A stretch of 10,924 nt of DNA. Origin: Alphaproteobacteria bacterium. Lineage in GTDB: Bacteria > Pseudomonadota > Alphaproteobacteria > BOG-932 > Roseiterribacteraceae. Where the stretch lies: contig CAJCJC010000455.1 of assembly GCA_903970575.1 (NCBI GenBank), positions 1 to 10,924 of the forward strand. Reading direction: 5' to 3'. The stretch's first letter is position 1. Every line of letters starts with the position of its first letter. The notes beneath the pieces were generated by a model that worked only from the letters and a program-made list of their open reading frames with translations, did no database searches and was not told the DNA's origin. This document shows, one piece after another, positions 1 to 6,905 of this stretch. The translations under genes were made by a program, and so were the position numbers.

Positions 1-416
1 TCGCTCCACCATCCCGCGACGTCCAAAGTCTCAAGCCGCGATTCTAGAACTGAGGGTATCAGGAAGTTATTGATGACAAAGCCGCCGATGGTCTGGCTGA
101 TCTTGGCCTTGTTGCGTGGAACGATGGCGGTGTGGGGAATCGGAACTCCGAGGGGGTGACGAAACAGAGCGACGACGGCGAACCAGTCGGCGCAGGCGCC
201 CACGACGGAGGCCTCGGCGAAGGCGCGAACATAATCGAGCCACGGCGCCGCGGAGGGATAGCGCGCGGCGCCAATGGAGACCATGACGAAAACAACCGCG
301 ACCCCGACAAGCAGCATAGTCGCGGTGCGGCGCATCCGTTTTAGCCCGGCGAGTCTCTGATCGACCGCTCCGGACGGTGGCGCCATGGAAGGGGAGAGAC
401 GCGCCAGCGGCGTCAT
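1..416 (-). CDS. DUF445 family membrane protein, N-terminal part (runs off left edge)
   Basis: The first 138 residues are visible and the frame stays open to the window edge. Residues 24-31 are basic, followed by a membrane segment at about 32-51 and a second hydrophobic stretch at about 66-85. The family hallmark follows: ADWFAVVALFRHPLG (residues 76-90), then PIPHTAIVPRNK (92-103). This is the classic DUF445 (YjiN-like) N-terminus; family members are about 400 residues long, so roughly two thirds lies outside. The biochemical role of DUF445 proteins is unknown; they are predicted inner-membrane proteins. I chose the ATG at 416-414 because it overlaps the TGA of the upstream EcsC reading frame (ATGA), the same junction style seen one gene earlier. 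An in-frame ATG at 386 is the alternative start. It is the last visible gene of the metal-ATPase operon. Family assignment is strong; function is unknown. Confidence 0.88.
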   Translation of the reverse strand, partial: MTPLARLSPSMAPPSGAVDQRLAGLKRMRRTATMLLVGVAVVFVMVSIGAARYPSAAPWLDYVRAFAEASVVGACADWFAVVALFRHPLGVPIPHTAIVPRNKAKISQTIGGFVINNFLIPSVLESRLETLDVAGWWS

Positions 417-1305
417 GCCCGCGCCAACTTGTTTAGCCCGCGCAGATTGGTCTTGTGCGGCAGGCGGGCTGCGGCGGTGGCGTAAGCGGCGCGGATGGTC
501 GCGGCGCCATAGAGTCGCTCCATCCGCCTGACCAGGAAATGCCCTTCGGCAATGTGCTGAAAATGCTCCATGAACATGATGTTGACGGCCGCGCCGCCGA
601 CAGCTCCAACCACCGGCACCGCCGTCGCGGCGACCCGCTCGGACACCGCGACGCCAAAGCGCGATGCATTTCAGCGACCATGCGCATGACAACCGGCGAT
701 GTGGCGTCGATGGCGCCGCGCTGGATCGCGAGCGCAGCCACGTCCGCCGCCAGCTTCGCGATTACCGCCCTTGTTGCGTAATAGCTGACATCGCCGCGCC
801 GGCCCTCGCGCGAATCGCCAAGTGCGAACACCTCGAGGCAAGCCATGCGTGTCTCGATCCGCGCAATATCCTCGCCATTATGCCGGGCGATCTCGGCGAT
901 TGAGCGCAACATGAAGGTTGTCGTCACGGGCAGCTCAAGCGCCATCGCCCCGGCCCCAAAAAAGCCGGCGACGCCGCCGCTCAATCCCGACATTACCCGC
1001 GGCAGCCAGCGGGATGGCGTTTCCGCGGGCCCGTCCTCGGGAAGTTCGTCAAGCGATTGGATCGCGACCTCGAGACATTGGAATATCGCCGCCTCGATCG
1101 GCTTGGTCAGCGCGCGGAACGCAAATTTCGGCAATATGCCTATGATCCGGTTGATCGGCTGGCCCGCGGCGTCGGCCAGTTTCATGGCGAAGCTTGGTCG
1201 TTCGAGCATACGGACGGCGCGCGCCAGAGCCTCCCGGTCGACAGCTGAGAGCAGGCTCTCGGCCGGCGCGCCGGGGGACGCCGCGTCGACCGGCGCGCCG
1301 GTCAT
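413..1305 (-). pseudogene. EcsC family protein, interrupted by an apparent one-base frameshift
   Basis: Residues 1-213 read in one frame and carry EcsC-family features: a glycine-rich hydrophobic patch (GLSGGVAGFFGAGAMAL, about 107-123), LPVTTTFMLRSIAEIARH (125-142) and the acidic/LEVFALG stretch ending near 163. After ATG 669-667 that frame gives an arginine/serine-rich tail with no family likeness and stops at 433. The next frame gives the expected C-terminal half: SRFGVAVSERVAA, then PVVGAVGGAAVN, and a basic helix with HFLVRRMERLYG, ending at the TGA 415-413. Adding one base between 667 and 668 restores AEIASRFGV and a 297-residue protein. The 5' end overlaps the ATPase stop by 4 bp (ATGA at 1305-1302), and the restored 3' end overlaps the DUF445 start the same way, so both ends fit the operon. 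No further damage is visible, so this is a recent mutation or a sequencing error. EcsC proteins are membrane-associated and of unclear activity. If the frame is read as is, the product is 290 residues (433-1305). Confidence 0.8.
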
Positions 1306-3425
1306 GGCTGATACAAAAGCGGCCGTACGCCGTTCATGCTGGCCAAGATCGCCGAGCCGTTACTGATCACGGCCGTCAGCTCCGGACTGACCAGCCCGCC
1401 GGGGAGCGCCAGCGCCAGCGCCAACGTATTCAGCCCGGTAACGATCGCATAATTCTGCTTGATGAGGCCGACAGCGCCGCGCGAGACCTCGATCACCTTC
1501 ACCAGCTTCCACAGCGAATCCTCCATCAGGACGATATCGGCGGATTCGTGCGTGATGTCCGCGCCATGCTTCATCGCGATTCCGACATCGGCGAAGCTGA
1601 GCGCCGGCGAGTCGTTGATGCCGTCGCCGATCATCGCGACAACCCGGCCTTCGCGCTGGAGTTCCTGGACCGCCTCCGCCTTGTCGGCTGGCAGCATATT
1701 GGCGCGATGGCCGCTCAGGCCCAGGCGCCGGCAAACGGCGTTCGCCACCGCCGTATTATCCCCGGTCAACATGATCGTGTTGCGGATGCCCATGGCGTGC
1801 AACGTGCGAATTATCTCCGGGCTTTCGGGCCTGATCTGGTCGGCATAGGCGATCAGCCCCGCCAGTTTGCCGTCGACCGCGACATACATGCAGGATTCCC
1901 CACGCTCGTCGAAGGCGGCGCGGTCGCCCGCCGCCGGATCTATCGCGATGTCAGAGCGGCGCATGAAGCGCTCGCTGCCGACATGCACGTAGTTGCCGTT
2001 AACCTGCCCCTCGACGCCGAGCCCGACATGATACTGAGCCTCGTCGCAATCCGGGATTTGGAGGTTTAGCTCGCGTGCGCGAATGCGGATCGCATCGGCG
2101 ACGGGGTGCTTGAGGTGGGTCTCCGCCGCCACGGCGAGGCTGAGCAGGTGATCGGGCGGCATGGCGTTGCTGTAGGTCACGACGTCGCGAACGGCCGGAA
2201 CGCCGCGGGTGAGCGTGCCGGTCTTGTCGAACAGGACCGTGTCGATCTCCGCCAGCCGCTCCATATGGCGGCCGCTCTTGACGACGATGCCCGATCGAGC
2301 CGCGTAAGTCATGGATGACAGCACGGATGTTGGCGCGGCGACGCGGATGCCGGTGCCGTAATCGATGATGACGAGCGACAGGAAGCGATTGAAATCCGCC
2401 GTCGCCAGCGCCGTGCCAACGGCGAGCGACAGGGTCGGCAATACCAGCCTGTCGGCGAGCCGCTCCGCGTGATTCTGCATCCGCGTGTCGCCTATGGGCG
2501 CGGATTCCACTAGGGTCGCGATCTGTCCAGCGGTGGTGCCGATCCCAACGCGCAGCGCGCGAATGCGAATCTGCCCGTCCTGCACGATCGTCGCGGCGAA
2601 GGCGGTGTCTCCCTTGCTCCGCACCACCGGAAGGCTTTCGCCGGTGATCGTCTTTTGATCGACCGTGGCGCGTCCTTCAATGACCTCCCCATCAACTGGG
2701 ATCATCTCGCCATGATAGACGACGATCACGTCGCCTTCCGCGAGCTGCGAGGCCGGCACGGAAACAACTGCCCCATCCCGCACCAACCAGGCGTTCTTGT
2801 CCTGGAACTCCAAAAGCTGTCCGATCGCCTTCTTCGATCCCGCCGCCGTCAGGTCCCGGATCCAATCGCCCAGCCGCACCAGCCAGGTGATGATCGCGCC
2901 AGTCATCGTCATGCCCTGGAGCAGGGAGGCGCTGATCGCGAGCGCATCCAGGAAATCGACATTCAGGCGTTTTTCCGTGCTCCATATCATCCAGGCGCGG
3001 CGGAAGATCGGCGCGGCGTTCCAGAGGATGAGCGGTGTGTTGACCGCGACCGCCGCCGGGTTCGCGAAAAACGCCAGGCCTAGCGACAGGCTCGGCAGCA
3101 CCATCGGATATTCCTGGCGTTTGGGCGTTTCCGCCGCTGACCGGATCGGCTTTGCCTGGACCGGCTCGACCATAGCAACCAGCGCCAGGAGTTCCTTGCG
3201 TGTGGCGCCGCCGAGAAAGGCGAGAAGGCCCTGAATCTGTTCCTCCGCTGCCGGATCGTAGGCGACGGCAAGGCTGTCGCAGCCCATATTCACGCGCACA
3301 TCGCGAACCCAGCTTTGACTCCGAAGCCAAGCCTGCACGGCCTCGGATATTGCTGCCTCGAATCCAAGTCCGGCGATATATAGCCTGATCCTGCCCGGAA
3401 TGGCGTGTTTGACGCTATAGCGCAT
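1302..3425 (-). CDS. P1B-like heavy-metal P-type ATPase with HMA2 N-domain and non-CPC membrane site
   Basis: This 707-residue protein should pump a metal cation across the inner membrane using ATP. Residues 3-60 form a degenerate HMA domain (HMA2 type, HAIPGRIRL at 7-15) with no CxxC. Hydrophobic segments lie at about 106-148 and 157-185. The actuator motif TGES is at 261-264. The phosphorylation motif DKTGTLT is at 400-406 (Asp400), the P1B-type HP pair at 440-441, TGDN at 554-557 and GDGINDSPAL at 600-609. Two more membrane segments end the protein (about 655-675 and 683-703). All catalytic motifs are intact. In the TM4 site, where Cu/Zn pumps have CPC, the aligned residues are Tyr356-Gly357-Thr358, with Pro365 retained. 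The substrate therefore cannot be inferred as Cu or Zn; Fe, Mn or another ion is possible. The start is the ATG at 3425, 5 bp after the preceding gene; the frame is open to 3548, but that extension overlaps the upstream gene and is unlike any domain. The stop overlaps the EcsC start. Confidence 0.93.
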   Translation of the reverse strand: MRYSVKHAIPGRIRLYIAGLGFEAAISEAVQAWLRSQSWVRDVRVNMGCDSLAVAYDPAAEEQIQGLLAFLGGATRKELLALVAMVEPVQAKPIRSAAETPKRQEYPMVLPSLSLGLAFFANPAAVAVNTPLILWNAAPIFRRAWMIWSTEKRLNVDFLDALAISASLLQGMTMTGAIITWLVRLGDWIRDLTAAGSKKAIGQLLEFQDKNAWLVRDGAVVSVPASQLAEGDVIVVYHGEMIPVDGEVIEGRATVDQKTITGESLPVVRSKGDTAFAATIVQDGQIRIRALRVGIGTTAGQIATLVESAPIGDTRMQNHAERLADRLVLPTLSLAVGTALATADFNRFLSLVIIDYGTGIRVAAPTSVLSSMTYAARSGIVVKSGRHMERLAEIDTVLFDKTGTLTRGVPAVRDVVTYSNAMPPDHLLSLAVAAETHLKHPVADAIRIRARELNLQIPDCDEAQYHVGLGVEGQVNGNYVHVGSERFMRRSDIAIDPAAGDRAAFDERGESCMYVAVDGKLAGLIAYADQIRPESPEIIRTLHAMGIRNTIMLTGDNTAVANAVCRRLGLSGHRANMLPADKAEAVQELQREGRVVAMIGDGINDSPALSFADVGIAMKHGADITHESADIVLMEDSLWKLVKVIEVSRGAVGLIKQNYAIVTGLNTLALALALPGGLVSPELTAVISNGSAILASMNGVRPLLYQP

Positions 3426-3430
3426 GGCCG

Positions 3431-4042
3431 TTAGGCCGCCGCCAGGGCGCCTCCCAGGCCCGTCGGCCTCTGCGCCGCGTCGGACGCGGGATGCGGCGGA
3501 TGGGTCTCGAGAAAGTGATTGAGCGCGAATAGGACAAGCGTGATCCACATCGGCGTCGCGGCCTCCGCGCCAATCTCCAGGAACGTCACAATCGCGAGGC
3601 CGAGAGCCAGGACGATTTTGAGATCGATGGCGTTGTTGGTGGCGCGTTTCACCTGATGATCGAAATCCTTGAAGAAATCGACGATAACCCGGGCCGTATG
3701 GGAACGCGCGGCGATGCGTTCGGCCTCCGCTTCCAGTTCGCGGGTCATGACGTCGAACTCATTGCCCGGCAATTCACGGTTTTCCAACGGCGTTTTCGCT
3801 TCCGGCGGTGTTGGCGCCGGTATAATGCGCCTTAGCGTGGCTTCAAAAGCTTCGGCCTGCTCATAGTCATAATGCAGCAGTATGCTTCCGGAATCGGGTT
3901 TGACGACGACTTTTTCTATGCCTGGAATCTCCGCCAGCAGGCTTCGCGTCTGGTCAAGCAGTGCGGGGTTGCCCCGGCCGGCCTGGATTATAATCCGCAT
4001 TCGACCGGGGATGTGGTGCGCGACATGAGCTTTCTTGCTCAT
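3431..4042 (-). CDS. HMA2-domain membrane protein, partner of the P-type ATPase
   Basis: This 203-residue protein opens with the same HMA2 signature as the ATPase (HHIPGRMRI at residues 9-17), forming a ferredoxin-like domain to about residue 75 with no CxxC metal site. A proline-rich linker (about 74-92) follows, then an acidic/charged helix (97-134), then a membrane hairpin at about 141-158 and 162-178, ending in a His/Pro-rich and Gly/Ala-rich tail. The shared domain and the 5-bp spacing to the ATPase suggest it works with the pump at the inner membrane, for instance as an accessory or scaffold subunit; this is inference. The start ATG at 4042 has a good AAGGA Shine-Dalgarno sequence about 7 nt upstream. 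The gene follows the DUF5132-like gene by 14 bp. Gene-family naming is moderately sure; function is not known. Confidence 0.85.
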   Translation of the reverse strand: MSKKAHVAHHIPGRMRIIIQAGRGNPALLDQTRSLLAEIPGIEKVVVKPDSGSILLHYDYEQAEAFEATLRRIIPAPTPPEAKTPLENRELPGNEFDVMTRELEAEAERIAARSHTARVIVDFFKDFDHQVKRATNNAIDLKIVLALGLAIVTFLEIGAEAATPMWITLVLFALNHFLETHPPHPASDAAQRPTGLGGALAAA

Positions 4043-4056
4043 AACGATCCTTAATC

Positions 4057-4446
4057 TTAAGCGGCGGTCGGCTGAACCGCCTCGGCGTTCGCCTCGGCGA
4101 CGATGTCATGAACCTGTTCCTGAGCCTCTGCGAATGCATGGCGAGTCTTTTGGCCGAGCTTATAGGCGCCGCGCACTGTCTTACGGAACAATGGCTGGGC
4201 CCCCTCGGCCAGTTTCGGCAAGGCGGCTGGAACGAGCATCGCGCCGACGCCGATCAGCATTCCGGGGATCAACGCAACTTCAAACAGCGCCGCGACAACG
4301 CCGATGGCGCCGACCGTCGCGATTTTCGTCATCAGCTCTTCGGAAGGCTTCGTAAAGGAATTGGTGGTCGCTTCCGTCGCGGCCTTCGGCTCGGTGGTCG
4401 TTTCGGCTGCGGCGCCATTGAGTTCGGTCTCGTGGCTCTTCGGCAT
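4057..4446 (-). CDS. small DUF5132-like membrane protein, first gene of the metal operon
   Basis: This 129-residue protein has a Thr/Ala/Glu-rich, probably disordered N-terminus (1-38), a hydrophobic stretch at about 43-79 containing LIPGMLIGVGAMLVP, a basic segment (88-103) and an Ala/Glu amphipathic helix to the end. This layout matches the DUF5132 proteins (hydrophobic PGMLIG core followed by a charged helix), a family with no known activity. I chose ATG 4446 because the GAGGAG Shine-Dalgarno (about 4457-4462) lies 10 nt upstream of it; the in-frame ATG at 4455 is only 1 nt from that site, too close, and would add three residues. It leads the minus-strand operon and is followed after 14 bp by the HMA2 protein. 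The family call is from motif memory, so moderately sure. Confidence 0.78.
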   Translation of the reverse strand: MPKSHETELNGAAAETTTEPKAATEATTNSFTKPSEELMTKIATVGAIGVVAALFEVALIPGMLIGVGAMLVPAALPKLAEGAQPLFRKTVRGAYKLGQKTRHAFAEAQEQVHDIVAEANAEAVQPTAA

Positions 4447-4455
4447 CTGCTTCAT

Positions 4456-4709
4456 GCTCCTCTACGATCATTGGACGTGAAAGACGATCTATCTAAACCA
4501 GTGGAACCGGATAAACCAGAAAAACTCTGCATAGAAACGGCATAAAAAAATTGAACAAATAACGATATAATCAGTCGATGGGAGCGTCGTCGATTTTTGA
4601 TCGTTTCAAGCGCCGCCTGTCGCCCGTTGACTGTCCGCTTGTTAAGGACAAGCATGAATGCATAAGGCGTCCCTTAGAGGCGACGCCCGCGCGAAATCGG
4701 GGAGGGCAC
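4456..4709. promoter_or_regulatory. divergent intergenic promoter region, AT-rich core
   Basis: This non-coding stretch separates the minus-strand metal operon from the plus-strand kinase operon and must hold at least one promoter for each. Bases 4540-4575 are strikingly AT-rich for this genome. A perfect TATAAT at 4566-4571 could be a plus-strand -10 box, giving transcription from about 4578, but no good -35 hexamer lies 16-18 bp upstream; the nearest TTGAAC (4551-4556) is only 9 bp away. On the minus strand TTGTTC (about 4552-4557) with TCTATG 17 bp downstream is a weak candidate pair. The plus-strand frame is open through 4578-4709, but that part lacks family likeness and a ribosome site. 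Seen directly: composition and hexamers; promoter function is inferred. Confidence 0.5.
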
Positions 4710-6071
4710 ATGGACGACGCGTCGTCAGAATCGCAAGAAGATAAGCTTATCGCCTGGATCGAGCGCCATATTGGCAAGGTTCTGCGCATTGAGCCGCAGG
4801 CGCGGTGGCGGGCGGCCTGGATCGTCGATGTCGAGCGCGACGGCGAGGTCGCGCCCTTGTACGTTAAGGGCGGGCGCGAGACGCACGCCATGACGCCGCT
4901 CAGGCTCGAGGGCGCGGCGCTTGGCATTCTTCACGCGAACGGGATCAAGGCCCCCTTTCAATATGGTTATTGCGAAGAGGCGGACGCAATCGTCATGGAG
5001 CGGCTGGATGGTCAGTCTAGGCTGGAAGGCGTCGCGGATATCGCCGCGCGCGACCGGATCGTCGATCAGTACGTCGCGGCGATGGTGGCGTTTCATGCCC
5101 TCGACCCTGCCTTATTCATAGCCGCGGGATTTGCGATGTCCGACGACCCGGCGGATTTGCGTCTCACACAGTTCAAGCGGGTTGAGACCATGTATCTGTC
5201 CCGCAAGAACGAGTCCGCGCCCACGCCCGAGCCGTGCACGGCGTTTCTGCGGCGTTGGATCCATCGCAACGTTCCGCCTGGCGCGATCAAACCTGCGTTT
5301 ATCACTGGCGACGCTTTCCAGATGCTGTATCGCGACGACGGCCTTGTCGCGGTGATGGATCTGGAAATGGCGTGCATCGGCGATCCGCTCTTCGATCTCG
5401 CCTGCATCCGCATGCGCGATCTCAGCGAAAAAACCGGAACGGCGGCAACGATCACCCGGCGTTACGCCGAACTATCGGGGACGACGGTCGACTTGACGGC
5501 GCTACGCTTTCATCTGGTCGCCTTCGCCGCGGCGTCGGCGCTGCTGATAAGCGACGTGATGGTCAATCCGACTCCCCAAACCGATTATTTCGAGTATTTC
5601 GTCTATTATCATGGGTCGCTCCGGATCGCGCTGGAGGCGATGGCGGAAGCCATGGCTGTTACGCTCGATCCATTTTTGGAACCGGAGCCAACCACCAACG
5701 CTGACAGCGTTCATTTGCGTATGCTGGCTCACGCGATCGAGCGGATTCCGGCTTCCGGCGATATGGAGCGATACCAGCGCGGCAAGGCCGAGGCCGAAAC
5801 CGCGTATCTGGCGCGTCGCGCCCGGTTTGGCGGCGCGCTCGACCGCGCTGATCGGGCGGATTTGCTGGCCATTCTAAGCGATGCGCCCGCCGACGCCGAT
5901 GAAGCCGAAGCGGCGCTGGAAGCGTTCGTGCAAAGCGCCGGGCCGGAGTGGGATGAGCGGCTGCTGCGCCTGTTCCACCGACGAGCGATGCGGCAATGCT
6001 TCCTGGCCGACATTCCACAAAATCTTCGCCTGAAACGATTTCTTCGCGAACGCATCGCGCCGCTTTATTAG
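4710..6071 (+). CDS. APH-like phosphotransferase family protein with extra C-terminal helical region
   Basis: This 453-residue protein has the aminoglycoside phosphotransferase/choline kinase fold (PF01636 type), here probably acting on a small molecule rather than an antibiotic. Visible parts are LYVKGG with candidate ATP-binding Lys53, a helix Glu at RLEGA (Glu67), hinge IVMERLDG (94-101), catalytic loop TGDAFQMLYRDDG (199-211) with Asp201, and DLE (217-219) followed by GDPLFDLA (224-231), the metal-binding part. The usual HGD is TGD, and the usual loop Asn (HGDxxxxN) is absent, the loop being one residue shorter. Residues from about 325 to the end form an unassigned, charged, helical region of about 130 residues. 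The start ATG 4710 is preceded by GGGGAGGG; a longer in-frame start at 4578 has no ribosome site. The tyrosine phosphatase gene follows after 25 bp. The substrate is unknown. Confidence 0.88.
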   Translation: MDDASSESQEDKLIAWIERHIGKVLRIEPQARWRAAWIVDVERDGEVAPLYVKGGRETHAMTPLRLEGAALGILHANGIKAPFQYGYCEEADAIVMERLDGQSRLEGVADIAARDRIVDQYVAAMVAFHALDPALFIAAGFAMSDDPADLRLTQFKRVETMYLSRKNESAPTPEPCTAFLRRWIHRNVPPGAIKPAFITGDAFQMLYRDDGLVAVMDLEMACIGDPLFDLACIRMRDLSEKTGTAATITRRYAELSGTTVDLTALRFHLVAFAAASALLISDVMVNPTPQTDYFEYFVYYHGSLRIALEAMAEAMAVTLDPFLEPEPTTNADSVHLRMLAHAIERIPASGDMERYQRGKAEAETAYLARRARFGGALDRADRADLLAILSDAPADADEAEAALEAFVQSAGPEWDERLLRLFHRRAMRQCFLADIPQNLRLKRFLRERIAPLY

Positions 6072-6096
6072 AAAGCTGCAATCACGACGGAGGGAT

Positions 6097-6894
6097 ATGA
6101 TGCAGCTTGGCGAGCCGAAGCGCCTTTTGGAATGCGCGCCGAATTTCAGGGATATCGGCGGCTATCCCACGGAGGATGGCCGTAAGGTTCGTTCCGGGCT
6201 GATCTTCAGATCGCAGATGGTGGTGGGGCCGAGCGCCGCGGATATCGACATGCTGGGTGACATCGGCATCCGGTATATTTGTGACCTGCGCGGCGCGCGG
6301 GAAGCCGAGCAGGCGCCTTGCCATTGGCCGACGGGCGTCGCATGCGAGACGCGCAAGCTCGATATCGGCGCGGATGTGCGGGCTGGAGCTGAGTTGTTGC
6401 TCGACATCATTGTCGCCGACCCGACGGAGGTCGGCATAAGGCGCATGATGCTGGCCACTTACAGCTTGCTGCCCTTATCTTTCCAGGGAAAGCTGGGTGT
6501 GGTCCTGGACGACCTGGTCAGCGGCAACCGTTTCCCGGCCGTGATTCATTGCACCGCCGGGAAAGATCGCACGGGTTTCACAATCGCGATCCTGCTTCTA
6601 ACGCTTGGCGCGCCGATGGAGATCGTGCGGCACGATTATATGCTGACCGCACGCTATCTTGACATTGCGCGGATGATGGCCGCGTCGGCGGGTTACCTTA
6701 AAAGCGTGGTCGGCGACCGCGTTACGCCGAGCGAGGCCATGTTGCGCATGCTGTGCGGTGTCCATCAGGATTACCTAGATGCCGCGATCGGCGCCGTTAT
6801 GCGTGATTATGGCTCGGTGGAAGGCTATCTCGAAAAAACCGCCGGGTTCAACGCAGCAAAGCGGGAGCGACTGCGGGAATTGCTGTTAGAATAG
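6097..6894 (+). CDS. tyrosine-protein phosphatase (PF13350 type)
   Basis: This 265-residue protein is a Cys-based phosphatase. The N-terminal NFRDIGGY (16-23) and the following GLIFRS (34-39) are typical of the bacterial Tyr_phosphatase3 group (LipA/PtpB-like). DLRGAREAE (63-71) follows. The active-site P-loop HCTAGKDRTG (151-160) is complete, with nucleophile Cys152 and Arg158. Family members hydrolyse phosphotyrosine, and some act on phosphoinositides or phosphoserine/threonine; the target here is unknown. There is no signal peptide, so it is probably cytoplasmic. A GGAGG (6089-6093) precedes two adjacent ATGs (6097 and 6100); the second has the better 6-nt spacing, so the true protein may lack one Met. 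It lies 25 bp after an APH-like kinase and 11 bp before a VOC gene, suggesting one operon. Confidence 0.93.
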   Translation: MMQLGEPKRLLECAPNFRDIGGYPTEDGRKVRSGLIFRSQMVVGPSAADIDMLGDIGIRYICDLRGAREAEQAPCHWPTGVACETRKLDIGADVRAGAELLLDIIVADPTEVGIRRMMLATYSLLPLSFQGKLGVVLDDLVSGNRFPAVIHCTAGKDRTGFTIAILLLTLGAPMEIVRHDYMLTARYLDIARMMAASAGYLKSVVGDRVTPSEAMLRMLCGVHQDYLDAAIGAVMRDYGSVEGYLEKTAGFNAAKRERLRELLLE

Positions 6895-6905
6895 GGAGGA
6901 AGGAA

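Noticed and set aside
655..675. Programmed ribosomal frameshift in the EcsC gene
   Set aside because: No slippery heptamer or following strong structure is evident at GAAATGCATCGC; a simple one-base loss or sequencing error is more likely.
1194..2069. Long plus-strand frame of 291 codons opposite the P-type ATPase
   Set aside because: High-GC shadow frame: arginine/alanine-rich, no domain likeness, and antisense to a gene with all P-type ATPase motifs.
3426..3548. Upstream extension of the ATPase start to 3548
   Set aside because: It would overlap the HMA2 gene by about 118 bp and adds 41 residues with no domain likeness; the HMA2 module starts right at the ATG at 3425.
4578..4709. Upstream extension of the phosphotransferase start to 4578
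   Set aside because: No ribosome site there, unlikely protein sequence, and a strong GGGGAGGG lies before the ATG at 4710.
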